A model generated the notes under the pieces. The model worked only from the letters and a program-made list of their open reading frames with translations, did not search any database and was not told the origin of the DNA. A stretch of DNA of 64,000 bases from Protonemura montana (Eukaryota; Arthropoda; Insecta; Plecoptera; Nemouridae), in the NCBI GenBank assembly GCA_947568835.1, contig OX387602.1:13195021-13259020 (forward strand). The letters are read 5' to 3'. The translations under genes and the position numbers were made by a program. Positions within the stretch are counted from its first letter, which is position 1. Every line of letters begins with the position of its first letter. This document shows, piece after piece, positions 24,941 through 64,000 of this stretch.

Positions 24941-26861
24941 TATTTCCCTGCATTTAAGCTGTCGGCGACAGGTAGTCGATTCATTTTGTAATTACCAGTG
25001 AGTTTTTAGGGTTTGTCACGAGCATTTTTTTATGTTTACATGTATGGGCATGCGCAAAGGCTGTCAAATTGCCATTCCAAGATTCAAAACACGCGGGAGC
25101 ACGTGGTGAAATATATTTTGTAGCAAAACAACATAAAGGTTTTTATAAAACCATCTATGTGACACACTGTTTTCTCGTCCACTTCGAATGACAAAATTAT
25201 ATCACGAACTAGTTATAATTTTTAAGTCAGTTACTGTTTTTTTAGTGAACATCCCCTCGAACAGGGGGGAGCCACTACTTCTCGACATCCGAATTTTATG
25301 TAATGAAAGAGGAACGAACTATCACAGACCGGAAACATTTTTTAACTTTAAAATTAGAAACGGGATAGATAATTGAACGACTATATGTGTGGCTTGGAGT
25401 GGGATGCGGTCCAACTTTTGGCGTGAGCTGCAGATACCAATTGATTTTTCTGGCACGATTCCTCAATGCTCTTCACTCTTCGGCTACATATTTTCAAATT
25501 TGATTACTATTACACTGCTACAAAGAACGCTATTCCTCTGTCCCTTTGAGCAGATGGCTGATTCACGTTTAACTTCAAGAGCAAACGTGATACACTATAA
25601 AGTGTTTTATATTTAACCTTAATAATTCACGTCACTCTCCCTATATTTAAAATTTAAATGCCAAGTTATCTCATCTCACTTTTAATTTTAATATGCAGGT
25701 ATGTCCATAACAAGTCACATGCGTTGAACGCTGTGAAGCCAAAGGCAATTCATTAGATTAATTGTCTTGCTTCATGGACCTAAAATTACATTTGAAATCA
25801 GCGTGTGACTCATTTGACCTACCAATCCAAGTAGTGACCCCTGCTATTTGTGTCTGTATATGGAACTATTTAGATCACTGGTGAAAGTGTACAGCTAGGT
25901 AACCGGCTTGGCAATAATAATCCGTGATCATTGAGATTGACATGTTTTGTTAAAGGTGCCGAAAGCCTTGAAAATTTTCGTAGTGTTAGGTAATTGCACC
26001 TTTAAATTCATCAAATATTTGAGGTGTATATTTGGTGTCTTCGCACGACATCGAGTCTCTTGTAATACCTCGGGCAAATAATTTTCACGCTGGTGCTGTG
26101 ATGCACGTGAAATTCTATGCACTTTTCGACCATTTTATAGAAAACTGTAATATCGACCAGAATATACGTGGGCGATAGTTTTAATTTACTCAATTCCATG
26201 CACTTATATGCTTTGCAAGACCAGACCCTAATTTACGTTAATTTATGGCCAGTAATCAGCAACAACCAATGAAATACAGCGCATTGCACCAACGTGCACT
26301 CTCCTACGCGTTAGCCGCTCACCCCTATAAGAATTCCCGTCGTCAGTTGATAATTAAGATGAAGTGGTCGTCGCCGCCGCCGTCGAAGCTGGCATGTTCA
26401 GCGTTTCGCAGTACATAATAGGACGCCGTCAGACCAAGGAGGGATTGTATCTCTCTCCTCCCACTCTCTTAGCATACAGTTGCCGTCGTGGTCGTGGTAG
26501 TCGACAAGCTACTCACAATGTGGTGCTAAATCCGTCACAAACCACATGTATATAGACGCCGCCCGACAACGAATCTACGCACGCGCCAAAACATATATAA
26601 CGTATTTGAAAACTATAACAAAAAAATTAACGATTCGAAATGATTTGAAAAAATACACGTATTCAAAAACAGAATGTGGAGAAGGCAGACGATGTGTTTC
26701 GTTCTTTGAGAATCGTTCTTCAGGGTCTAGGATAGCAAGAAGTTAAAAACTGCTCACAGCTATTTTTGCTTTAGTTTAGTAGTGTGCTTTATGCTGGGTG
26801 CGTGGTGTTTTTTTTAATGTGTATAAAATCTCGTGTGGCCGTTCGTGTTATATCGTTGATC
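24941..26861. other. Spacer upstream of the paxillin alternative exons
   Basis: AT-rich, with no recognised gene. A TATA-like CCCTATAAG at about 26322-26331 sits about 12 bp upstream of a TCAGT initiator-like motif, a poor spacing. An ATG at 26360 opens a frame of only 19 codons rich in Ser/Pro. A GTATAAAATC at 26821-26830 lies 30-40 bp upstream of the candidate exon at 26862 and could be a core promoter. Confidence 0.4.
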
Positions 26862-26898
26862 ATGTTTGGATTAACCGGTGGCTTTGGATTTGGACCAG
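26862..26898 (+). CDS. Candidate alternative first exon of paxillin (P1)
   Basis: ATG-led 37-nt exon encoding a Gly/Phe-rich peptide MFGLTGGFGFGP plus one base, ending at donor CCAG|GTGGGC. The phase-1 end exactly matches the LD1 exon, which starts with the last two bases of an Asp codon; joining G to AC restores Asp before ALLADLQ. A TATA-like GTATAAAATC lies about 40 bp upstream. Alternative: chance ORF or part of another gene. Confidence 0.45.
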
Positions 26899-27050
26899 GT
26901 GGGCGTTAACGCGTGTTACCTGTCATCAGTAAGCGGTGTGTTGCGAACTGACAAGCAATAGAAGTGGCTGTGAGATTGATATCTTAGCGATTTCGAGTTG
27001 TCTGGTGATCTGTAGTTATAGGACCATTTGGTAGGCACTGTTTTGTCAGC

Positions 27051-27138
27051 ATGGATCGTACTATGTACGGGAAAGTGTTGCCGGGGAGTAATTACACACC
27101 TTATCGGTGCACAAGGAAGAATGGATCTTCACCTGGAT
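27051..27138 (+). CDS. Candidate alternative first exon of paxillin (P2)
   Basis: ATG-led 88-nt frame (MDRTMYGKVLPGSNYTPY, then a basic Cys/Arg/Lys stretch and SSPG) ending at the strong donor GGAT|GTGAGT in phase 1. Joining to the LD1 exon would give Tyr instead of Asp at the junction. It is compatible in frame but not specifically supported. Confidence 0.35.
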
Positions 27139-28671
27139 GTGAGTAATTTTATTTTTATGGAATGGTATCTGTTACTTTGGTTTTACTCTCGAATAACTTG
27201 TCATGCTCGCTGAGTTTTGTTATTTCGGAATCGTTTAATTGGCAACATATGGGCGACACCAAAACGATTAATGTCGGCGCCTTTAGGCGATCTTATATAT
27301 TCTGAAAACAATTTCCATGCCAAAGCTTAGGTACATTAGCTAAGCTTGTATGAATTTATAAATAAACACAACGTGGCTTGTGTTTTTTCGCTTTGTTCAA
27401 GGCATCTCTCATTCGGATGATAATATTGATAAGCACTAGCTAGCATTGCGCGATTTTGATAAATAATAAATCATAATCGATTATCATAGCTAATCTATGT
27501 ACTGGCAGCTGGCATTCACGCGCGGCATGTGACATAGCGAGGTAATTGTGGCCCCTAAATGTTTAATAGGCCCAAGTGGCGCTCGTGACTTAAAGTTTTA
27601 TTTGCTCGTTTATCTTCGATGATGTTTATGCCCCGAATGACGAGAAATAAAGACTACAAGCATTTTTTAAGTGACGTCCACCATATTGTGAGACTTGAGT
27701 TGTGTTGGCAGCACAGTAGCTATTTTTTAATCATGTCAGGCGACGACAGCGTATATTTACTATTGATGTTATGTCATTTAATTCGTATCGAATCGGATCG
27801 TATCCATTGACATCAATAAAAGAAATGATTTTTTCGCTAGCAGTTCTATCAGAAATCGAATTAAGTAGAGTGTAACGGGATAGCTGATTGCCAGTTATTT
27901 AATCTAGCAATATTCTATTTCCGAACAAATAGTTCGTTTCAAAAATTGAAGTGTTACCCAAAGTGAAATAATAACCTGGAAGCTGATTATACATCTATAA
28001 TATTTCAAGTGCATCTTCAACTTCCCATGATCTTGTCAACTACAATGTTGTGATAGGTCTGAAATCACAGAACTAAGCGGGTAACCCATGGCACCTTCTG
28101 TTGCCGACTCGTCAGTCAACAGCGTTCCATTAGTAGCGCCAGCCTCCATTCTGGAACCACCAGATCTCCGTATCGTTTGCCATGTCGGGCCCACCATAAC
28201 CCTTGCTTGGTTCGTGTGGTCGTTCTCAGTTTATGCCAAGTTTCGCACCAAATTCCTAGGATCTGCTTCATATTTAGCTCTATTGCGGTCCTGCTTGGTT
28301 ACTGCTCATGTACGACTGGTACAAATTAATTGAAAGATGAGTAACATGTTTATTTTAAAATATTTTGCTCTTAGATTACAAACATTGATGTCTAACCAAA
28401 ATTGAGTGTACAAGTGAGACATGACAAAATCAAATAATGCTGTTTCAAGTGTACCCATTGGTGGAATATCCTGTTGATTGAAAACAAAACGCTCTCTCTT
28501 TCCTCTCTTCTTCTCAGCTCTTCTTCGCCAGCTTCTTCCTGCCTTCGTCCTAGCTTGCTTGAAACTCGAGAAACCCATCGCAATTCCACGTTGACTTCGG
28601 TTCTGTTCGTGAGATAGGTTGGACGGATTGTTGTTAGTACAACAGCATTTCCCACCCTTCATATACTAGTG

Positions 28672-28858
28672 GGAGGAATCCTGTTGTTCGCGTAGTGGCG
28701 TCCTTCGGAAGGGACCACACCGGCGGTCCCCTCGTTGCTCTTCGTATGGCTACGTTCCGGCACCGGGTCAAACCTTCATAGTCTCGATTAAGTAAATCAT
28801 CATGCCACAAGGCCCTTTGTCAAAACAGTTCGATTTTTAACACCAGAATACCTCGTTA
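28672..28858 (+). mobile_element. 5'-truncated 5S-type SINE
   Basis: Matches the body and 3' part of the SINEs at 6219 and 47774: GGAATCCTGTTGTTCGCG, GTCCTTCGGAAGGGAC, GGCACCGGGT and a degraded 3' end TTTTTAACACCAGAA. The 5S-like head is absent. Confidence 0.7.
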
Positions 28859-30379
28859 TTTCATCGCACACCCAGTCGCGTGTTGGCAAAGTGCAATTAA
28901 ATCAGCAATGCATCTCCAGTGCACGACGCATTGCACCATAATCTTCCATGTGCCTTCTGCCGAGGAGCGGTTGTCATGCGCCTTACGTCACCGCCACTCT
29001 CGCTGCCCCCAATAGGCCGTGTTTTTCTGTTGGCCTTGCCCCGGGCACCACCGGCACAAACCTCTCTACCTCAAAGCTCATGTTCGCTTTTATCGTGGCA
29101 ATTCGCGAGCCATCGCCGGCTGCAAGTTTTTCAAGTTTATACTTCAAAAGTGATTTATGACTTATAAGTAATCGACAATGAACTATGAAGGAGGAAAGCG
29201 GTTTACTGGCTGGTGCTGGTAGGGGGAGATGGATCGAAGGGTTGCTATTTTGGATCTCGAGTGTCTGGTTTACTTTGAGGAGCCGCTTCACTGTAGTTGA
29301 TTATAGCTTAGAGAAAATAGTATCTTAGAGAAAATAGTATTATTTTCTCTCAGATTATAGTGGTGGCAATTTTTTAGTGTGGGAAGGGGTGGGGATGCTC
29401 GCGGTGAAGTTACTCTGCTTATTGTGTGATTACTTGCCGCCTGTACATTGGCAAAACAGTCAAACTAATATTGATTTCTAATTTTGTACTTTTTTTCCAA
29501 TTGTCTTTCATATCATTGCCCCTCTCATATCGTATAACCATGGGTAGGCACCGATATGCTTCTTTGAAAGGAAGGGGTTTTATAGCAGAATTCCTTAGGA
29601 AGCCAGTGAGAAGTTCCCAACTCGATTCAACTCTGTGTTTGATTTAAAAAATTGTCGAAAACGGTAAATATTATTTTCACAATCTTACTGACAGAAGTCA
29701 GCCATATCCATAAGGCGCACCAATGACACAAGCTTACTCTGAGGTATGGGCAGTCAAGCCAACTTTAGGTACCATGTGGTGCTCCCGGTGCCAATACAAT
29801 TATTCTAATACGCGCGATGATCAATAGACAGGCGACTAAACCAACAACACTTTGAATTGCATGCGTGGTGATGCCGGATGCAAGAATTCGCTCTCTTCAT
29901 TTGTAAGTTCGCTCACAGCTCGTCAACGCGCCGGTCGCATCCGCGAATTAACATGCGACGATCTATGATGAGCGATGATGGCAGCGCACTTTTGACTTTA
30001 AATGCCCTCTGCGTGGCTTTAATTATTGCGGGGTCTCGCTTCGATGTGTGCTGCGCAGTAATGGACGAGTTACAATGAAGCTAGAGGAGAACGTGCAATT
30101 CGGCATATACTGTAGAAGTATCGTATCGAACCATGGACTTGAAATTTGTTCACCCTTAGAGGCATCTTTAAGATCACGCGGCGTCCTCACCCCCACGCGT
30201 TAAATAGTGCTGCGCTCAAGGCGTTGGTGGGTCAGCAGATGGGAGTAAACATCCAGAAACCCGATCGAATTAGGAAAAAGACGCCACACAAAACGGGCGT
30301 CCAAACGCCTGCACCAATTTAGAACATATTTGCAGGGCACATTTTTGTGTTCCTAACGTAAGCCGATTTTGATTTTCAG

Positions 30380-30431
30380 CAAAATATGCAAAATATGCAA
30401 AATATGCAAAATATGCACAACATGCACAACG
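30380..30431. repeat. 9-bp tandem repeat
   Basis: Four copies of AAATATGCA followed by two related CAACATGCA-type units. It produces a repetitive KIC/TTC reading frame that I regard as non-coding. Confidence 0.85.
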
Positions 30432-31639
30432 CATTTAAATAAAGCTATTTCAATGTTTTTAAGACCGTACTTGGTTTCGTTTACTTTTTATTTGGAATTT
30501 TCTGGCAAAATTGTGTGCATTTTTGCTGTTTCTAAGATAAACGCATCTAAGTATCTGCTTGACAATCGTGAATTAGGGTTCCAAAGAGAGCACTTGACCC
30601 TTCCCTTCCGTTTTGTCTCTATGGAGTGCGGTTTGAACTTAAAATGTCATTATTTTATTTTTACCAGGCACAAATATTGCTACGCTGATCTACAACGCAA
30701 CACAAATTGCGTTCGCGAAGCCCTAGTTTTTATAAAAGCTACGCTTTTGAGCATTTACATTTTTTTTGCGGCATGACCTTAAAAGTTGGAATTACAGCTT
30801 CTTAATTTCTCCTTCACCTAAGTGTGTCCTCATTTGGCGCCCCCGAAGACGCTATGCGCAAATCTGGTACAGCAAACACATATTAATGAAATGGATGCGT
30901 TTAACACCTACCACCAAAAGTCCAATGACCACCAATGACCAAAACTTTTCGCTGACGGAAATTCTCGTTCCTCGTAATAAACCGCTTGAGAAATTTCCGT
31001 CAACGGAATGGACGTCAATGAATTGTCCCGGGATGTACTGTAGCTTTTCTTTCTTCTGAGTTACCATCCACATACATGCAGATCAGCTGCACGAAGGATA
31101 CTTAAAAAGAACTTGGAAAATAAGGTGAAATGACAAGTGAAATAACAAGACAGTATCAATGCATTTGCAGCTGTGGCATTACGATTCAGCGTGTGATAAT
31201 TGCCTAAATGGTCAGCGACAGCTGATCAGCATATAGTTGCCCTTCCCTTTCCACGCCATTAAAATGGCACAAGCAAGATTCCAGCCGAGCACCAGTTTCA
31301 GGGCACAGGAAACGAAGGGTGCTTCGTGTAGATTAGTGCAAATTGTCAGAGATCACATCGACGATACGAAAGCATGTTTTTCCAGCAGATGGCTGCACAA
31401 GTTGTCGATTACATCGCTCTTAATTGGCTAATGGCACACAAACACACACACAAATACACACAAAGTGAGCAGTGTTGAAATTGGCCTGGTTTCGATCTCT
31501 GGTCGGAGTGCACTGATCGATGCATGACTGGACACACTTTAGCTGCTCGGTTTAGATCGCCGGAATAACGACACACCCTCATTAAGGCCCAATTTTCGTA
31601 ATGGACTCGGTGATTATCTTGGAAATAAGCTGCGGTATG

Positions 31640-31930
31640 GGGCAGTGGTTTCCATGGTCGAGTGCGATGAGCGCGGCTGCCAATCGGAAGGTCTTTGGTT
31701 CGATTTCAGATTCTCTAGGAACTTCGGTGGCGTCGCTCGTTGCGCCTTCTGGTACTAAACATATTTTTACCACATGGATCGCACAAACTCATAAACTCAA
31801 TTCATTTCTGAGTTTGATAGGTTCATTGATTGATCAGCCAATTTAAGAGATTCTCATTGTCGAGCATGGCATCAGAGGTTGCTGGGAATCTGGGTGGTCT
31901 TTGGTTCTATTCCAGATTCTCTAGTAATTT
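31640..31930 (+). mobile_element. tRNA-like SINE remnants (two copies)
   Basis: A tRNA-type A box (TGGTCGAGTGCG at about 31655) lies about 35 nt before a good B box (GGTTCGATTTC, 31697-31707), followed by AGATTCTCTAGGAA. A second, more degraded copy occurs at 31861-31930 (GGTCTTTGGTTCTATTCCAG, then ATTCTCTAG). A similar stretch, GGTCTCAGGTTTGATCTC, is at 56200-56217. It does not fold as an intact tRNA by eye, so a tRNA-derived SINE is more likely. Confidence 0.45.
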
Positions 31931-31974
31931 CTTTAGATGATTTCTTTTGTGGTTTTCGTATGGGTTTCTTCTTT

Positions 31975-31997
31975 GGGGGGGGGGGGGGGGGGGGGGG
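31975..31997. repeat. (G)23 mononucleotide run
   Basis: Twenty-three consecutive G, then AGGGGG. It is the longest of several G/C runs in the window. Confidence 0.95.
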
Positions 31998-33129
31998 AGG
32001 GGGTACAAATATATAATAAATTAGTCTGGTGCAAGATAGAGCCGTTTTCTCGCTCTCTATAGTATATTTTTTAATTTATTTCCTACCCTCCGTTTCGAAA
32101 TTTCGACAATAATAGGTAGACTTGCTTATTGAGCCTCATCGTATTGCTGATTTTTTTTTATATTTTTCACAAACCATTCAAATTTCCGGACAAGTGCTCT
32201 GCGCGGGATAGCTCCTTGTACCACTAGGCACGGCCACTGAATGGTGTGGTTTCCTTCCCATTTCTTGACACAGTTAAAGCCCGCACGGCCATCCCATTAT
32301 CATCACTACATATAACTCTTGTTAATATCTTGTCAGGTTTATTTATCATATGTACTTAACTGTCGCTCATTTGAATAATTCGCGGCTAGCACGTGGTTAG
32401 ATTTGCACGCTCTAGTCTTGGCGTTCGAATGTAGAGCGCGGTAGCTGACGGAATCAGCGGCTGGGAAAACGGTCCAAACAGCTTCCGCTATTGTAGAAAT
32501 GGCGCTAGCTTGAATGGTTGCCTTGCCAAACCACCAGGCGCTTTAATGGCCAACTGCGTTTGTTGCTTTTGGCGGTTCTACAAACAGACTGTAAGAGCAA
32601 GTATCTTCGACTTTATCACTTACCATTTGTTGTTTGATCTGTCGATATTTTTAACTAAAGAAAGGTCCTGTTGGTAGATGCGAGACACCCCTTAAAATGG
32701 CCGAAATAAAAGGAGAAAGACGGCAAGATATTTCTAAGGCATTGCTTTGTTTCAGTGCATGAAGTCTGGCATTTGTTTTGCCCATGGCTGCTGCTGATGA
32801 TTTGTGATTTCCCATGACTCATTTTCCTTATTCTCCGAAGAAGCCATATAAGCCCGTTTTTGACGTCAATTCTTTACCATAGCAGTAATGCTTTTGCAAA
32901 AAGCAATGAATGTTGATATTACGATATCACGATATTACGATATTTTTAGTATTCCACATGAAAGCACAATATTTTTCTTATTCAAGTTACGATTAGCATC
33001 TTGGCAAGAGGATGATTTACTGTAAAAATACAAATCTTAACTCATAATAGTGTTGTATCAAGCAAACACATACAAGCCTACAATTTATACTCAAAATATA
33101 TTTTTTTCTTTTAATTAATTACATCTTAG

Positions 33130-33486
33130 TCACGTTTAATCAATCTTGTGGCGTGTCTTGCACTTGTATTCGTCTTAGCTGCAGCGATCCGATGCCATGT
33201 CATTGCGGATGTCTCTCCCGTAAAGCCACAGCATAATTCATATTGCGATGGTAATGTCTGCCCTAACGCACTGCTCGACGAAATAGCTCAGGCAAGTGTC
33301 ATGTTCTATTTCAGCTCACTCGACACCGGAAAGCCGAGAGACATTACGGGTCTCATCTCACGGCGATCTGTCCCCAAACACGCTCACACCACTCCATGTG
33401 TTTACTTTGAATTCATCGCCGAGATTTTTCTTGCGTTTCCACCGGAAACCGCGCTAAATATATTTCCGCCTTTCCGGTCGTGTTGA
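33130..33486 (+). CDS. Orphan exon-like ORF with a signal-peptide-like start
   Basis: An acceptor with a good pyrimidine tract (TTAATTACATCTTAG) at 33129 opens a frame that runs to a stop at 33486. It starts SRLINLVACLALVFVLAAAI, a strongly hydrophobic signal-sequence-like segment, followed by a short Cys-containing region (SYCDGNVCPN). There is no in-frame ATG after the upstream stop, so the start would have to come from an earlier exon that I cannot find. A donor GATG|GTAATG at 33250 is possible. Family unknown; could be a pseudo-exon. Confidence 0.25.
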   Translation, partial: SRLINLVACLALVFVLAAAIRCHVIADVSPVKPQHNSYCDGNVCPNALLDEIAQASVMFYFSSLDTGKPRDITGLISRRSVPKHAHTTPCVYFEFIAEIFLAFPPETALNIFPPFRSC

Positions 33487-34456
33487 GTAGGCTGCGGCTA
33501 CACCTTATCTTTGGACTGCAACTCCATATTGTGCAAAACTGTTGACATGTGGTACTTGGGGTTCCTGTAGTTGAGGTCGGGGCAGTGGCGCCCAATCAGG
33601 CCCAAAACTAGGCCCAGGGACTAAAATTGTCTGGAGAAATAACTAACAGAGTAGGACAAGAAGAATTTTAAACAACCCCTGACGTTAACAACTCCAAGTG
33701 TTTTCAGACCAAGTCCAATCGGACTGGTGTTTCGCTCGAGGCTGTTGTATGTCCGATAGCTTGAAGCCGAGTGGTTTATACATTCAGGAAAAAATCCCCC
33801 CCCCCTCCCCCAATCGTTAAGTGCTTGCTTGAAGTTCTGCTAATTCTCGAACCCTCGAATAAGGGTGGCCCTAATAAGAAAAGATTAATAAAGAAAGCAA
33901 ATGAGTCTTGACAGGCTCCCAATTTTTTCCAACAAACTGACTTCCCCCAAATTGGTCTAACCAGACCTTAACACGTCCCTTGCTGATTGCTTCCGCTAAC
34001 CCACGTCCCCCTATACCACCCACCTGACACAACCCCTGTGTCCGCCACTGTCAGTTGGCATGTGGGTGGGATGGAGTCCACATGGACTTGTGACGTCACA
34101 ATACACATGAGCCGTCGATGGCCGATGGTCTTTAGTCGTCCTCCAGTTGTTCGGTGAACTGCACAAAGTCTCCACCACTGGACCGCGTCTTGGCCTGCCC
34201 AGCCCAAAGACCGACCGGCTCAGTAAGCAGTGCAGTACGTGCACTTCGTTTCGTCCAGTACGCGCTGTTTAGTGCATGTGCAACGAGTGTAGTTCACCGG
34301 GTGTGCATCGAAGTAGACGCGACTCGATCTGTCATCTTGGTGCAGAGCGCCTTTGGTGCATGCCAGACGTCTGCAATTAGATCTGTTCGAAGAGAAATTC
34401 ACAGCGGTTCAAGTTATTATTAGACAGGACGGGACGCGTCGTATCGTTTGACAATC

Positions 34457-62366
<27,910 letters not shown>

Positions 62367-64000
62367 TTAAGTTGGATTACATGGGAAGACTGGATGGGGA
62401 GAATGATGCAAGTCTTGTTTTGCAATAGATGAGACGGGTGTCATTTTAAAGATCAAATAAAATTTACCATATGTCTGCCGATTATAGAGGTAGATTCGAA
62501 AATATGCCTAGAAATTCTGTGCTACATGGGGTAATAATTGGATCTATGTTACATAAATCATAAGCCGTCTTGAAACAAATTCACAAAGAAATGTAACCAA
62601 AACCCAAGTCAAGCTTTTTAATCTTGGTAGCCACAAAAGTGCAATGGCACAGACTTGCATTGCTCTTCCAAAACAACAATTTTATTTTTTAAGTCGGTTT
62701 TTAACTGTGTTTTTGGCACAGCACTTGGTTAATGCACGTTACGAGCTTGTTCAGGGAACATAGGACTAAGCAACAGATTTCCGTGTTACATTTCTGAATT
62801 TTAACAGTTGGTTTGGACAAATCTGTGTCGATGACTGCTTTTGTGAGGAGTGGGAGTAAGAGTGAACCAGAACATGACACATTTTAAAACTGTAATCACT
62901 GCATGTCAGCCATAAACGGGATGCGTTTTTAACTTAATATCTATATATACGAGCATTTAAAAGTAAAGCCTAAAAGTATCATGGCTGAGCTGAAATTTGT
63001 ATAGGCCATATTTTACATTTAACTGTTTTATTAATGATTAACTAAATGGTTGCGTAATAATAACATAGACTGTCTTCCTCGTATATGCAAGAAATCACAC
63101 TTTGCTAAAAAAATCTTCAAATCAATGAATCTTCAACCAATATCTTGGTAGTTTGTGTCCACTTTGTAAATAGTGATTAGTTATTGATTGATAGACAATT
63201 GTTGTAGTACGTGGAAAACTGAAATGTATATGAACTATGTAGTTGTATTTTGAAATGTCCTGACATTTGAAAGGCTCCAAAACTATCTTGTTGTGAGAGT
63301 TTATGTTGTGGTACTAAAATTAACTTTTATTTACTATACGTACAGACTATGAAATAATAACACACAGTAAAGAAATAAATTTGTTTAAAGCAACGTTAAG
63401 TTTTTATTCAGTCTTGGATATGCCAAACCATTGGCCCATCGTGCTCTGAATAAAGCATTGAAAGTTAATTGAGTATTTCTATTCCTAAAGCAAACCTAAT
63501 GCCAGAAAATTTTCATGTCACTTAATGCATCAGCTAAGAAATGCATCAGCTGAATAATGAATTAGCTGTCGTTAGTGATCATTTATTGCAGTAGCAAGAT
63601 CAATTAAAAGTAAATGCAACAAGCTCATATAATAATTTTAAAAAATGTACCACAAGATGCTCTAATTTTGCCTTAGGGTCAACTGCTGTCTCAATTTTCA
63701 GTTATATTAATAATGATGGCCTACATATTTTACATGTAACACCATTTTCCATGTGTGAGACTGGGTTGTTTCAGCTAAGCTCTCCTCCCTCCTCTTCCCT
63801 CTGCGATTTTAAGCATGACCATGATCGACCGTTGGCTCAGATGCATCATGATAATGTACATTTCCAGCCCCCCCCCCCCCCCCCCCCCCATACCTACCCA
63901 ACCACAAGATGACTGAAAGGCACAAAACGCATGGGATTTTTGTGACGAAGGAATTACGTTACTAGATAGTTGGAATAATAACAGAAAATCTAGTATATGA
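62367..64000 (+). other. Paxillin 3' UTR and downstream sequence
   Basis: AT-rich. Candidate AATAAA signals occur at about 62456, 63374 and 63449; the long conserved-isoform mRNA probably ends at one of them. A (C)22 run lies at 63868-63889. No further ORF of interest. Confidence 0.5.

Larger units (their letters stand above)
27139..33129. other. Long region without a recognised gene
   Basis: Either upstream intergenic sequence or a paxillin intron, depending on which first exon is used. It holds a SINE fragment, tRNA-like SINE pieces, a nonamer repeat and a poly(G) run (listed separately). It also has a 17-bp tandem duplication with a perfect 10-bp hairpin at 29307-29350. ORFs at 28088-28333, 28306-28662, 28919-29291 and 30369-30776 show no domain I recognise. 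Confidence 0.5.

Noticed and set aside
26360..26419. ATG after a TATA-like box as a further paxillin first exon
   Set aside because: The frame stops after 19 codons with no donor, and the TATA-to-initiator spacing is too short.
28919..29291. Overlapping ORFs on both strands around 29 kb
   Set aside because: No recognisable family, and neither strand has clear splice sites or a start context.
30369..30776. 135-codon ORF beginning with a KIC repeat
   Set aside because: Its start is created by the AAATATGCA tandem repeat and the rest has no domain or splice context.
31697..31707. B-box-like GGTTCGATTTC as part of a functional tRNA
   Set aside because: The preceding 70 bases do not give a paired acceptor stem, so a tRNA-derived SINE is preferred.

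Overview
This is a 64 kb window of animal nuclear DNA. The genes carry GT-AG introns and spliced polyadenylated architecture. The gene set (CD63-type tetraspanins, a UBE2E-class ubiquitin-conjugating enzyme, PPIL2, paxillin) is pan-metazoan. The AT-rich introns of 0.1-4 kb, the 5S-rRNA-headed SINEs and an I/Nimb-type LINE suggest an arthropod. I cannot name the species from sequence alone.

Left third (1-17.4 kb): three tetraspanin genes with one shared intron/exon plan (introns at identical codon positions, all phase 0). Gene A is on the minus strand and runs off the left edge. Gene B is complete on the minus strand (247 aa). Gene C is complete on the plus strand (235 aa) and divergent from B. 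They are almost certainly tandem/inverted duplicates. Their introns hold a dispersed repeat present twice, a head-to-head SINE pair forming an inverted repeat of nearly 0.9 kb, and a SINE fragment.

Middle (18.8-24.4 kb): a complete UBE2E-type E2 enzyme gene (minus, 186 aa, 4 coding exons) lies head-to-head with a complete PPIL2/Cyp60 gene (plus, 510 aa, 7 exons). They probably share a bidirectional promoter, and both products act in ubiquitin biology. PPIL2 intron 2 contains an insertion with an 18-bp flanking duplication, a long hairpin and a (TAA)n tail.

Right (about 26-64 kb): the paxillin locus. Nine coding exons give a 539-aa protein with LD1-LD5 and four LIM domains. Upstream are several candidate alternative first exons (26862, 27051, 34457, 44376, 49829), all ending in the phase needed to join the LD1 exon. 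There are two mutually exclusive 3' ends: a canonical LIM3-LIM4 exon, and a shorter exon that rebuilds only LIM3 and adds an acidic tail. The first paxillin intron carries a full-length, flank-duplicated I/Nimb-like LINE (35307-41645), a nine-copy 189-bp satellite (45.7-47.4 kb), a near-complete 5S-type SINE (47.77-48.19 kb), a tRNA-like SINE and long mononucleotide G/C runs. The LINE and the 5S-SINEs share a short sequence at their extreme 3' ends, which suggests the LINE machinery mobilises the SINE.

All exon boundaries were worked out by hand from splice consensus, reading-frame continuity and remembered family conservation. No alignment or transcript data were available.
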